From: Tenrec ecaudatus
Taxonomy: Eukaryota; Chordata; Mammalia; Afrosoricida; Tenrecidae
Length of the DNA stretch: 64,000 nucleotides
Direction: 5' to 3'
Assembly: GCF_050624435.1 (NCBI RefSeq)
Contig: NC_134540.1
Coordinates: forward strand, 107,289,739 to 107,353,738
Shown: in pieces, positions 22,761 through 34,156 of the stretch
How positions within the stretch are numbered: position 1 is the first letter of the stretch
Layout: every line of letters begins with the position of its first letter
Position numbers and translations under genes: made by a program
The notes under the pieces: generated by a model
Databases searched by the model: none
What the model saw: the letters and a program-made list of their open reading frames with translations, nothing else
What the model was told of the DNA's origin: nothing

Positions 22761-23248
22761 TTGGTCACTTTGAAATGTAGGAAAATATTTACGAGGTTTT
22801 TAACTATAAAGCAGTTTCCTGCTGGGTGTGAATGGTGTACAAATAGATTTTTATGGATATTGTGTTTTATTTAGTTTATTCGATCTTTTGAGAACGCACC
22901 AGCTTTTACCTATTGACTTTTCAGCCTATTTTAGGCTTCAGAGAGGGGTTCTTTTCTAGGAACTTGGTTTTCTGATGGGTCTCTCAAACCATGAGCTGCT
23001 ATAGTCAAAACCTATGTTCTTGGAGGTGCATTTCTTGCAGCAAACACTTGCACTTTTTTCATATTTGGTTCTTGTTCCAAAACAATAAGATGCTAGCTGG
23101 GAAGAGTGTTTATAGAGCAACAACATCAGCCTGGAGTACTACGCCTTTTCCTCCGATGACCTTCCTTCAGTGCCTCCACAAAGACCTCGTCATGACCTGG
23201 TTTTCTAAGGTAGCTCTGACAGCACTCCTGATAACCAACTGAATCGGT
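22761..23248 (+). pseudogene. KCNRG: KCNRG exon 1, unitary pseudogene
   Basis: Translation in shifting frames follows human KCNRG exon 1, from memory of its protein. LVTLKCRKIFTRFLTIKQFPA aligns to the start of its T1/BTB tetramerisation domain, then after a gap of about 17 codons come LRTHQLLPIDFSAYFRLQR, EVHFL, CSKTI, and PPQRPRHDLVF followed by SDSTPDNQ. The breaks are TAG at 22957, TAG at 23002, TAA at 23216, at least one frameshift between the last two, the internal deletion, and loss of the start. The copy retains no sign of processing and lies directly downstream of TRIM13, where KCNRG sits in other mammals, so it is the original locus and not a retrocopy. Human KCNRG dampens voltage-gated potassium channel assembly. 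Confidence 0.88.
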
Positions 23249-23638
23249 ATCTTGTACTTTGAAGCATCTCTGTTCTAAAACCAGTCCCCCTTCTAAACAC
23301 CTCTTCATACTGGAACCTTTTCATAAAAAGCAAATGACTAAAAATGAATATTTGGGGGACCAGTTTAGTTGGGGTTATAAATAATATGACTAGTTATTCA
23401 AACTGGGGTACTTTTGAGAGTGAAAAGGAATACTGTACTGTTATATGGGCAACTAAGACTGCCAAGGCGGCAAATTGTATCAGGAAACTTTTTTTTATAG
23501 ATTATTTTAACCTGGCTAGTATATTTTAGAAATGAAACTATCTCCAAGAGATTTCCTTTGTTCCTGCCATATAGTACAGGTTTGGTGGTTTCACCTCTGA
23601 TTTTTCCTACAGCAAATTTGGTATCCTATTCTTATCAG

Positions 23639-23795
23639 GAATCCTAGTGGCTAAGATGCTAAGAAAAAGCAATCATCTTGGATCTCAGGGAGAAAGAAGC
23701 GGCAGTCTGGCCTGTAGAGATTACAGCCAATTCTCTGCCCTTAGAGGGATTCTGACAGTGATCCTATAGAGTAGGACTGTTTCGTGGTTTCTTAT
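23639..23795 (+). repeat. AfroSINE, diverged
   Basis: 'ggaatcctagtggctaagatgct' head and 'agggattctgacagtgatcctatagagtagg' 3' half. Confidence 0.6.
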
Positions 23796-24889
23796 AACTC
23801 AGTGTGGAAACTGATGGCCTCGTCTTTCTTTCACAGAACTGCTGCTGGGCCCTACCTTAGGTTTCTGGTCTAGCTCAATCCATTTTGAAAGGTGTCTTTT
23901 TCTTTTTTAGGGAGGGGGGTGGAGAAAGGACCAAAAAACACCTGCATTCATTTTTTACTGGTAACATTTCCAATAAAGCAAGTTTTTAAACATGGTGTTG
24001 ATAGTGGTAGACAGGCTGAGACACTTTCTAAAGCGCAGTACCCTTTAGGAAATGATAGAAACCTCACACCTTCCTCCCCTTACCCTGCCTCATCCCAGCA
24101 GCCCCAGCCCCAGCCTTGGTCCTGCTTAACTAGAGAACACTGGGAGATTAGCTTGGTTTTTAAACGAGTGAGGAGGCACAGTTCCATTTCACAGTTACAA
24201 ACCCAAGGAAGAATGCTGAAGACACATGCTAGGTAAAAAGATGCTCTGGAAACGATGGCTGCTTAAACACTGCATTTAGGGAAAGTAAATTATAGTCTCA
24301 AAAAAACAAGATTCCTGTGCAGATGCCACCATGCCAGGAATGTTCCTTTTTGTTAGTTGTTAGTGTTTTTTTAGAACTGGTACAAGTTTTTTATCTTAGT
24401 ATAAAAAAGGCACTGTACTTCAACATCCCATAAATAATTTCAAAGCCAGAAGCTGTAACTGCTGCAAAAAAAACTAACTTACTTCCATCATGTTGGTTCC
24501 AACTCAGAGAGACGGCATCTACTTTTTTTGTTGTTGTTGTTGCATATATATAAATATATTTTATTGATGGGTACGGCATCTACTTTTATGTTTCTCCCTG
24601 GTCTGAATTTGTTTAAGAGATTTCTAGAAGGCAAAGTGAAAGGCATAAACACTCTAGTCCACCAATATGACTTAAGTTTTGTCTGGTTAACCAAAAGGTT
24701 GCTCAGTAAACTTTTAAGTTCATAATACTGGAAGATTTACTTTTCTTGTGTCATTTTTTGCTCTCATAGGGAGTCAGGTACTTTACTCTCGAATTTCTTG
24801 CAAATTCCTAATGCTTAATCATTACCTATCATATCCCACATGTATCAATTATTTTTTCAGATGTTTTGATAACATTTTAACTTTTAGAT
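23796..24889. other. No gene recognised; SINE scraps
   Basis: A possible AfroSINE fragment lies near 24430-24600 ('catgttggttccaactcagagag'). The rest is unassigned. Confidence 0.35.
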
Positions 24890-25507
24890 CAGGGGTTCTC
24901 AACCTTCCACAATCCTTTAATACAGTTACCTCATGTTGTGGTGACCCCAACCATAAAATTATTATTTTTTTCTTTTTTTACATTTTATTAGGGACTCATA
25001 CAACTCTTATCACAATCCATACATATACATACATCAATTGTAAAAAGCACATCCATACATTCCCTGCCCCAATCATTCTCAAAGCATTTGCTCTCCACTT
25101 AAGCCCTTTGCATCAGGTCCTCTTTTTTTTCCCCCTCCCTCCCCTCCCTCATGTGCTCTTGGTAATTTATACATCGTTATTTTGTCATATCTTGCCCTAT
25201 CCGGAGTCTCCCTTCCCCCCCTTCTCTGCTGTCCCTCTCCCAGGGAAGAGGTCACCTGTGGATCCTTGTAATCAGTTTCCCCTTTCCAACCCACTCACCC
25301 TCCACTCTCCCAGCGTCACCCCTCACACCCTTGGTCCTGAAGGTATCATCCACCCTGGATTCCCTGTGCCTCCAGCCCTCATATCATAAAAATTATTTTC
25401 GTTGCTACTTCATATCTGCAATTTTGATACTGTAATGAATTGGGTAACCCCCATGAAAGGGTCGTTCAACCCCCAAAGGGGTCGCGACCCTCAGGTTGAG
25501 AACAGGT
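24890..25507 (-). mobile_element. SPIN-type hAT, split by an L1 insertion
   Basis: The left part 24890-24964 ('caggggttctcaaccttcc…gtggtgaccccaaccataaaatta') and right part 25386-25507 ('ttgctacttcatat…ggtcgcgaccctcaggttgagaaca') together make one SPIN copy in reverse orientation. The middle is an unrelated L1 tail. The right terminus has lost its last few bases. Confidence 0.85.
24965..25385 (-). mobile_element. L1 3' end nested in SPIN
   Basis: T-rich left edge, then 'acattttattagggactcatacaactc' and the pyrimidine-rich tract. It is bounded by near-identical 'ataaaattatt' (about 24954-24964) and 'ataaaaattatt' (about 25386-25397), consistent with a target duplication in the SPIN sequence. 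Confidence 0.8.
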
Positions 25508-25911
25508 TTTTGCTATACATGCAAGAGCTAGGGTTTGGGGGTAAATTGAGTGATTTATTCATGTTAAAAATCTGCTATGAATCTGCTTTCACTAGTGTAT
25601 TCTTTGCCTAGAGAAAATCCCTAAACATGAGCTATCATAATCACCCTATTTTAGTCATGATACTTAATATAATGCTTGGAATGTCTTAAAGGGGGGGCAT
25701 CCTCATAAAACTACAGATAATTTATTTAGTTAGATTGTAGCCGGAACAAATTCATTTAGTTTTTTTTTTGTATTTCATAAGCTAATGATAGGAAGCTAGA
25801 GATATAAATATTGTTGACAGTGTATGAAAGAGAAAAATCCAACCCATTATTATAAAATTGATTATGACTCAGTGATGGTAACTAAGGAAACGTAATTGCA
25901 AATATCTCTAT
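25508..25911. other. No feature recognised
   Basis: AT-rich unassigned sequence. Confidence 0.35.
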
Positions 25912-25924
25912 AAAGTTTTAACTT

Positions 25925-26048
25925 TGGAGAGCAAATATTTTGAAAATGATTAGGGCAAAGAATGTACAGATGTGCTTTATACAATTGATGTATGTATATG
26001 TATGGATTGTGATAGGAGTTGTGAGTCCCTAATAAAATGTTAAAAAAA
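25925..26048 (+). mobile_element. Very short L1 3' insertion with 13-bp target duplication
   Basis: Only 124 bp of L1 tail ('ggagagcaaat' to AATAAAATG and an A-run), bounded by 'aaagttttaactt' at 25912-25924 and 26049-26061. Confidence 0.85.
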
Positions 26049-26051
26049 AAA

Positions 26052-26549
26052 GTTTTAACTTATGTTGACATTAAAGTCAACTATATAGCCATTTGAAAGG
26101 TTCATATATATTCTTAAATTATGTATATGGGTTCTATGGATTTTCCATTTTTACTCCATTGATCTACATCTCCCCTCCCCCCGGCCTCTCCATGATTTAA
26201 ACTCTTAAACAATAGATAATTATTGGCTAAAATTGCTATGATCTTCTTGGCATTTTCATGCCTTAAGTTTTCACATGTAAAAAATTAAATTTGATAAGAA
26301 TGTTACCAGAGATTCATGTTTGGTGCTAACTGGTAAAATTAGTTATGGCAAAAACTATAAACATGAAATCTGCATTACTGAAATTACAATGAAAATCTTA
26401 TTTAAAATAATAGCAAATGAAATAAATGTTTTATTAAGAAAAGCTAATTTGATCAAATTGCACTGGAATATTAGTCTCAATGAAAACTCATCATTGTTGG
26501 ATAAATTCCAAAATATTGAATTAAAGTAACTTTGGAATAGCAGAATTTG
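26052..26549. other. No feature recognised
   Basis: AT-rich sequence with an open frame of 69 codons (26320-26529) that shows no known motif. Confidence 0.35.
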
Positions 26550-27110
26550 ACACCCCCCCCCACAATCTGCTAGATGCAGACGATACAACCTTGCTTGCTG
26601 AAAGTGAGGACCTGAAGCACTCTTGTTGGCGAACATCAAGGATCCCAGCCTTCAATATGGATTACAATTAAATGGAAAGGAGACCAAAAAAAAAAAAAAA
26701 AGGCCCAAATCCTCACTAGACCAATAGGTATCATCATGATAGAGAACCGATTGAAATTGTCAAGAATTTTGTCCTGCGTGGATCCACAATCAATGCCCAT
26801 GGAAGCAGCAAGAGACAAGTTGCATTAGGTAAATATGCTCCACGAGACCTCTTTTGAGTATTGAAAAGGACTTTACTTTGAGGACCACAATGCACCCAAC
26901 CATGTCATTTTCAGTCACCTCATATGTATGTGAAAGTTGGACACTGAATAAGGAAAACTGAAGAAGAATCGATGGGTTTAAATTGTGCTGCTGGGAAGAA
27001 TATTGAAAACACCATGACTCCTAAAAGCACAAACCGATCTGTCCTGGAAGGAGCATGACCAAGTGCTCCTTGGAGGCTAGTGCTTGGGAAACGTTGCCAA
27101 GGGAGTGCAG
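26550..27110 (+). pseudogene. RTE (BovB-like) reverse transcriptase fragment
   Basis: Conceptual translation gives NLLDADDTTLLAESEDLK, which carries the reverse-transcriptase ADDT motif in diverged context. Later come a degraded 'TSYVCESWTLNKEN' and RRIDGFKLCCWEEY, characteristic of RTE/BovB 3' coding sequence. A poly-A run (about 26686-26701) and several stops interrupt it. It continues after the L1 insertion, at 27495. Confidence 0.75.
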
Positions 27111-27492
27111 GACACATGATCCCTTCAGGACCAGTGGTGCGAGGGGCGATACCGGGAGGGTGGAGTAGAAACGGGGAACCGATTACAGGGATCTACATAG
27201 AACCTCCTCCCTGGGGGACAGACAAGAGAAAAGTGGGTAAAGGGAGACACTGGACAGTGCAAGATATGACAAAATAATTGATAAATTACCAAGGGTTCAT
27301 GAGAGAGGGGTGGTGAGGAGAGGGGGAAAATGAGCTGATGCCAGGGGCTTACGTGGAGAGATGTTTTGAGAATGATGAGGGTAACGAATGTACAAATGTG
27401 CTTTATACAATTGATGTATGTATAGATTGTTTTAAGAGTTGTATGAGCCCCCAATAAAATGATTAAAATAAAAAGATGTACAAAAAAAAAAG
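27111..27492 (+). mobile_element. L1 3' end nested in an RTE element
   Basis: The 'gatcccttcaggaccagtggtg' segment through to AATAAAATGATT and an A-run. RTE sequence lies on both sides. Confidence 0.8.
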
Positions 27493-27494
27493 AG

Positions 27495-27700
27495 TCCAGT
27501 CCCTGAAGAACATTGCTTAGGGGGTTAGCAAAAATGAGAAAAACCCTTGAGATGGATTGACAAAGTGGCTGCAACAATTAGCTCAAGTACATGAACAATT
27601 GTGAGGTTTGTGCAGGGCAGCAGTGTTTTGTTTTCTTGTGCATAAGGTCTCTGAGTTAGGGTCCCTTGAGGGCACCTAACAAAAACAGCCATTCATATTT
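27495..27700 (+). mobile_element. RTE 3' end, continuation of 26550-27110
   Basis: 'gagatggattgacaaagtggctgcaaca', 'cagggcagcagtgttttg' and the terminal 'gagggcacctaacaaaaac' form the RTE 3' signature. Confidence 0.7.
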
Positions 27701-27829
27701 GGAAGGAACGATTTTGAGATTAGGAAATATATAAATGGCCCTTCTAGCCTCTGTATATGGGAGAGTTCTCTGCTATGCTAATGGGCAGGATCAGGGTGGG
27801 CTGTATTCTGAGGCTCCCTCTTAATAGAG

Positions 27830-28335
27830 GATGTGAATTACGTCACCAGCCTGTTTCCTTGGGGATATGGTCAGCAGCCATCACACCTTCAAAGCCATTC
27901 TTCTGTGTGGTTTAGAAGCAGAGAGAAACCCCAGGATCATCAAAGAATTCGAGCCACTAGCACTCTACCCAAAGTGGAAAATGCCAGACCAGAGTCTGCA
28001 GAATGAAGATCATGGGACAGAACTGGAGTAACACCAGACTATGAAATGGCTATCAGGCTAGTTCCTTGGTCCACAGAAGCAGAGCTAAGGGACCACATGG
28101 CTGAGAGGCTGAGGAGAGGTGGTGGTGTGCACCAGTGACATTATCCTTATAGCTTTCGGATCGTGGCTTGTGGCAACCTGTTCATTTCCCTAATATATCC
28201 TCTTAAAAGTGAGTATTGTCTGTTTATTCTGTGTGGCCAATGCAATGGACTATTGACTCCAACAGAAAAGTAGAGCACCATAGGACTAATGGTGTGTGTT
28301 TGAATAGAGTAGTGGAGGGCGGAGGCCTGGCTGAC
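27830..28335 (+). repeat. Dispersed repeat, related to 48470-48990
   Basis: It shares the phrases 'ggcttctggtaacctgttaac-ttc-ctaata' and 'cagcagagaagtag' in order with 48470-48990. The family is unidentified; an LTR or other dispersed repeat is possible. Confidence 0.4.
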
Positions 28336-28499
28336 CTCTGCCTTAAGGCAATTGTGTGGAGTTGGATTCTCCTTCCTTCTTGTGTAGTCAGAGGTCAAAT
28401 ATGGCTGCCACCTCTTTTAATCAACCATGGACTGCCACAAAACCAAGCAAATTTATGTTGGAAATACAGTTAAGACATTTAAGAAGCAGGTTTGTAAGG

Positions 28500-28740
28500 A
28501 CTTCATCTCACATTCTTTAGACTTCTCCAGAAGGTCCAGTGCCTGGAGAGTGCTTGGTAAATAGTGAGTCAGTGAAAAAGAAGACCCTCGGGATGGATTT
28601 GACCATGGGTGTGGCAATGGGCTCAAATCTAACAATTGAGGATGATAGCAGAACTGAGAAGGGATTCATTCTTTTGTGCATAGGGTTGCTTTGAGTTAGA
28701 ACCCAAACTCCACAGCATGTACCAACAATAATCATGTGTT
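28500..28740 (+). mobile_element. RTE 3' end
   Basis: 'tgcttggtaaatagtgagtcagtgaaaaagaagaccctcgggatggattt' (RTE coding end) followed by 'ggttgctttgagttagaacccaaactcc'. Confidence 0.6.
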
Positions 28741-29129
28741 AGATACTATTCTGAAACACTGAAGATCCTACAAGGAACAAAATTCCTGTCTTTCTGGGGG
28801 TTTCCACAAATAAAATTTTAAAGACTGACAATGGACTCAAGCCTTTTAAATAGTGTTTAACAAGTTAAAGAGATCACAGTAGAGATTTTTTAGAAGGTGA
28901 TTAGAACAATTTAAAAACATTCAGGAAAACATGTCCAGAGTGGGCTTTTTAATTTTAGTACATATTTCACAGATTATGCTATCTAGAGGTATGTATGTCA
29001 ATATCAGTAAACTTATTGATTTCATTCTATAACATGGACAGTGTAACTGGGAAGTAGAGACATGGACTAAATTGAGTCCTATTTTTAAAAGGGAGGCAAC
29101 CAAATGTAGTTTGATGAAAACAGGTAAAG

Positions 29130-29213
29130 GCAGATGTACCACAAGCCAACTCTAATGTGCTCTGGGGGTATGAGGAAGGCTTCCACCTTTCCATATGGAA
29201 CCACTTCTGGACT
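29130..29213 (+). pseudogene. KCNRG: Possible KCNRG exon 2 remnant
   Basis: One frame gives Q-A-N-S-N-V-L-W-G followed by E-E-G-F-H-L-S. That resembles the human exon 2 order LAN-GTNVLG and KEGFHLVS with about five codons missing between. It lies about 6 kb beyond the exon 1 remains, on the same strand, with L1 and RTE insertions in between. The rest of exon 2 was not recognised, and the match is short. Confidence 0.5.
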
Positions 29214-29215
29214 AA

Positions 29216-30574
29216 AGTGAGTATTATTTAAATTATGATGATGGCAGCTTTCCCCTAGTGAACCCTATTAATAACCTTGCCCTGCCAAATCATATATACC
29301 TATTAATTAATCTCATGAATCATTATAATGTCAAAGATTATCAGTCTTTATTTATGGTACTATCAGTACTGCCCTATCCTCCCAATTCTATTGGTAAAGC
29401 AAACTTTAGTCTCCCACACTTTAGCTGTAGTTTCATTTTTGTTAAGGTACCAAACATTTGGCGTATGTTTCTTGAACTGCAATATTTTATAAGCAATTAG
29501 AAGTTCTCATACAAAGATTTTCTGAAAAGAAGCTCTGGCATTGAATAGTACTTGGGTTTAAAATACTAGTGACAATTACAAATAATTCTCAATTATGATA
29601 AAATCTAATTTGGGCTGTTTGGGGAATACATTTGAAAAAAGAGACTTGAAGTAATATAAACTATGTGCCTTGAGAAATATATGGCTTAATCTGTAATCTG
29701 TTTTTAATTTTTTATACACTATTTAAACATGACAGAGTTTAGCTTTGTTTTGTAAACTTTTATGTTAATCACTATTCACATAACAACAGATATACATTAC
29801 CAAAGGCCTCGCTGGGGTCATAAACTATTTGCTAATGAGAACTTCACACCTACTATATGCTATTATTTTTCCACCATGTTGAAGAAGTCAACTTTATAAC
29901 AGCAAGCTAAGCAATAGCAGAAGCCGCAACAAAGAAACAAAACTCCCTGGAATTTAGCAAACTTTATTTCTTTCCTGGTACCCAAAAATTCATGGAAGGG
30001 AGCAATGTGATTTCAAACTTAGTACTTTTAAACAAATAGTTTTAGATGTACAGAGAGAAGGTCAGGTTTTTGGAATATTAATGACCCAATAAGTAGAATT
30101 ATCAACCACAGAACTCAAGAATTATTAGACCTTCCAATTGTTCTTATTGGAGATGAAGTCGTGTAAATTTCATTACAAAAGTCATAATTTTTAAGCTTAG
30201 AACAATATATTAGTATTTATTTAAAATAAAAGATTCACCCACAAAAAATTTTAACCGAGGAATGGGAAATGAATGTTAAGCACAGGTGAAAAACTTTGAA
30301 AACCAATAACTAAACATGAAGTAAAAAAAGTACAGGATTTAGTTCCCCAAACTTAAATGCTATCTATGTGTAAGATCTGTCTAATCATATTAGGTCCTTG
30401 GTTCACTTTCAGATTTTCTATCAATACTTAAATCCAGAAGTCATTAGAATAAGTGACTTTTTACTACCAAGTGCTTCTATTTCATGTTACTATTATTTAA
30501 ACATTTCTTGTAATTATACTTATGATCATTTCAATTTCTTTGGGTTCCTAATTTGGAAGCCAAGTAAGAGAGGT
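29216..30574. other. No feature recognised
   Basis: AT-rich, unique-looking sequence. Confidence 0.4.
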
Positions 30575-30955
30575 TTTTTTTTAAGTCATTTTATTAGGGG
30601 CTTATACAACTCTTTTTACAATCTGTACATATATCATTTGTCGTACATATGTTGCCATCATCATTCTCAAAACACCTGCTTTCTACTTGAGCCCTTGGTA
30701 TCAGCTCCTCATTTTTCTCCTCCCTCCCCACTCCCCCTCCACCTGATAATTTATAAATAATTATTATTTTATATCTTACACCATCCGATGTCTCCTCACC
30801 CAGTTCTCTGCTGTCCGTCCTCCAGGGAGGTTATATGTAGACCTTGTCATCTGTTCCCCCTTTCTCCCTCACCCTCCCTCCACCCTCCTGATATCGCCAC
30901 TCTCACCACTGATCTTGTGGGGCTCATCTGTCCTGATTCCCTGTATTGTAGGACA
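30575..30955 (-). mobile_element. L1 3' end
   Basis: 'aagtcattttattaggggcttatacaactc' then the pyrimidine-rich tract. It stops after 'ttgtggggctcatctgtcctgattccctgta'. Confidence 0.8.
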
Positions 30956-32520
30956 GGTTTTTCTCACCATTCTTTTAATAAGAGATCTCACGAAAGTCTG
31001 ACTGCAATGTCTTGAGGTTACATAAATTCTTTTAAAATGAGGACTAGGGTTATGCTTTATGCTGGTCTTTATTTTCTCTTCATAGTGAGAGGCATCAAAC
31101 ACAATTAACTCCACTGAACTTAAAAATTTAGAATGCTATTGTCTCAGTGAAAGACACTTGTAAAAACAAGAGTTATAGTAAATTCAAAGATGGATTAGGA
31201 CACTATGTAATCTGAAAGGGTTGAATCAAGTTAAAGACTACAGAAAGAAATCAAAATCACGGCTTTTTTATGCCTAGATTATGTAGGCATAGACATCAAA
31301 ATATGAACTAGTTGAAAGCTACACAAAATTATACATTTAACTCAGTAAAGTAATCCAACCAAAATTGGGATATAGTTGATATGATTTATCAATGTTAAAT
31401 ATTAATTTACCTCCATAATTTAAGAGTCATGAAAAATAATAGTGTAATAACAGGAAAAAGAGACAGAAAAGTTTCTTGTTCTGGATAACTTAACTTGATG
31501 TAGATTCATCAAACTGATTGATTAAATGGCTCAACATGCTAGTACATAGAGAAGACATATTACTGAGTCTTTGAAAAGGTATTTTACAAGAATAACATTT
31601 CAGATTTCCTTACACACAATTATGAAACCAAACTTGTTATTGAGTCAATTCCAATTTTTAACAATGCTATTGTGGGGACTAGAACTGATTCATAGGGTTT
31701 TCAAGGTGTAATCTTCAATTTAACCACTGTTCCACAATCAATTTTTAAAATAAGTTAAAAATGTAGAGCAGTATGGTATTTTTATCTAACGGTTGAGGGA
31801 TATTTTTTATGATAAGTAGTTATGACAGCAGATAAGCTAACTTTTCTAAGTAGGAATTCTCCTAAGATTAGCTCCTAGAAAATGAAAATAGTTGTCTGTT
31901 TTAAGAAAAAATGTTTTGCATTGGTCCTTATTTAAAACTTGACTACAACTTAATACACCTTTTACCAGTGAGTGGTGAATTCTTGTTTGTTACGTGGTTC
32001 TTCAGAACCAAACCTGATTTAAGATGAGATCTAGAATAAGTTTAAGATCTCCAAGGATTGTCCATTACATCTTTAGTGTGTTTCTTGATCAAAAACATGT
32101 GTTCAAATAAGTAATTTCAATACCTATTTTTGGCAATCTTTCCAAATTTTTGGATCAATCACCTTTGAAATGTCACAGCACATTCTTGGAAAACTTGTCT
32201 TCCTAGTTTTCAAATGTATTATTTCAGCTTATTAGCTGTACCGTTTGTGCTGTGCTATTTCTTGCAAATGGACACTAGGTGTCTCTCCCAATTTAATTAC
32301 TAGCCTTCTATTAGAAATACTATGTCAACTTTACAAAGTTTTATTTGATTTAAAGGCTCTACATTGGGAAAGATCTTTGTTTTGCTAATGAAAGAAAACA
32401 TAAGGTTCAAAAGTATTCAGATTCCAGTTATTGACCCTCTTAACTGCTATATCTATGTCCAGGGATTTTCTTGTAGGCACAAATTTGGGCTATGTCACTC
32501 TAAGGAAAAAAAGAGAGAGT
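30956..32520. other. Intergenic/intronic, only a weak SINE scrap
   Basis: A degraded minus-strand AfroSINE may lie at 31630-31735 ('gagtcaattccaattttta'). Nothing else is recognised. Confidence 0.35.
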
Positions 32521-32524
32521 TTTA

Positions 32525-32665
32525 GAGCCCAAGAGGTGCTGCATGGACAAAAGAAATGGCAAATCTGTCCCTGGACAGAGTAACCGTCTAGAAAAGCCTA
32601 CTGTTTGACTCTGTTCTATAGGGCGGCTGAGTTTGGATCAACTTGAGGGCACACAACATAATTTA
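32525..32665 (+). repeat. AfroSINE, diverged
   Basis: 'agcccaagaggtgctgcatgga' head and 'ctctgttctatagggcggctgagtttggatcaacttgagggca' end. Confidence 0.6.
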
Positions 32666-32929
32666 AGTACTTGGTTAAAAAAAACCACTTCAATCAGCTC
32701 TCTTATCAGCTCTATCGTGTGGATTATTGCTAAATTTACCTATTCAGCTTTACCTTTTACATAGAATTCCAGTTCTGCGTACTCAACAGCCTTTAATCAA
32801 GGCATTTAAAAATGAATGAAAGCCTGGGCATCACCTAAGGTGTCTTTAAAAAAACAACAGTATTACAAAATGGGACCAAACATCTTTCCCTCTCAACTAG
32901 GTTCATTCAATTGTCCATTGCCTTTCAGT

Positions 32930-33275
32930 AACATTGTTATTAAGTGACACAGTCTCCATTCCAACTCAGTGGCCCGATGTGCAACGAAACATTGCCATTA
33001 TCATCCTCATAATCAGTCATCTTTGAGCCCATTGTTGTAGCCGCTGCATCAAGTCATCTTGTTGAGGGTTTACGATTTTTCTTTTTATAAGCCTATACTT
33101 TACCAAGCATGATGAGCTTCTCAAACACTGGTCCATCCTGAAAACATGTCCAAAGTGAGTGAGATGACGTCTTGCTATCCTCCCTTCTAAGAAACATTCT
33201 GGCTCTACGTCTGAGCGAAAGACGCCTCATTCTTTCAGCAGTTCACACACCACCACAGTCTTAAGTCTTCCAGAT
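32930..33275 (-). mobile_element. RTE LINE fragment
   Basis: Shares 'cccattgttgtagccgctgcatcaagtcatcttgttgagggtt' and 'agtgagatgacgtcttgc' phrases, in order, with 50600-50960. Confidence 0.6.
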
Positions 33276-34156
33276 AGAAAACATATAATTTTAATATATT
33301 TTATCCAATCCTGTCTTTTATCATGTTCTATATTTTTCACCTCAATTGAAGTATCTTAAATTTATTCTTTTGTCCCCATTCTCATTACCAGGGTTTAGGT
33401 TTTCTAGATTCTTAGAATACTACAGTGGTCAAATGACAATTTACCCTGCCACCGGATCCAGGTTTTATACTCTTGCTATATATACTAGTTACACATACAC
33501 ACACACCCTCCAAAACTCAGCTTTCATAATTTTAATATTTTAGTTACAATTTAATTATTCATGTCCATGTAACTTTTCACTCAAGTTTGATGGCAAAGAT
33601 CCTAGGTTACTTTTGGATGAAATGTTGTATTTTATTTTGGCTTGTATTCTAATACACAAACCAGGAAAAGTCTAATTACTTGATAACAAAGTGCATCTTA
33701 ATTTACAAGCATTGAGGCCACAAATTACAATATGAAGGCATTTTTATTGCGTCAGTAGTGACAACTGTCGAATCCCCCTGTACGTCCCCAAAAGTTACTT
33801 ACAGTTTTGTGTTCAGGGGATCTCCTTCGAAGGCATTTATTGTCCTCTACTAGAGTAAGCTGCTGCCAGGCACTCTGCTCTATACAAGGTCTGTTGGCTG
33901 GTTCCAGTGAAAACCCCTTCTCCCAATGTTCTACTTACCCCATGGTCTGTTCACTTTTTTAAAGGGGGTGTTGGTGGTGTCAAAGTCCATGCCTGGAAAT
34001 CAGTCATAAGGAAAATCACTGTAATGGGGAAGACACCATTAGAATATTTCACATTACTGGTCAAGTTCCCAAATTTTGGCTAAATGTTAAGTACAACACA
34101 TATACCATCCACTCTGAAAGCCAAACTCAAATCCACAGCATTTCGATGTCTACCTA
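33276..34156. other. No feature recognised
   Basis: Unassigned AT-rich sequence. Confidence 0.35.

Noticed and set aside
22991-23242. 83-codon open frame as a novel small gene
   Set aside because: It is an out-of-frame reading of the KCNRG remnant.
22761-23248. KCNRG fragment as a processed retrocopy
   Set aside because: Syntenic position and strand beside TRIM13, no A-tail, and sequence that stops near the expected exon 1 end argue for the original locus.
24748-25389. 213-codon open frame on the plus strand
   Set aside because: Spans SPIN and the antisense of an L1 tail; a transposon-derived frame without gene signals.
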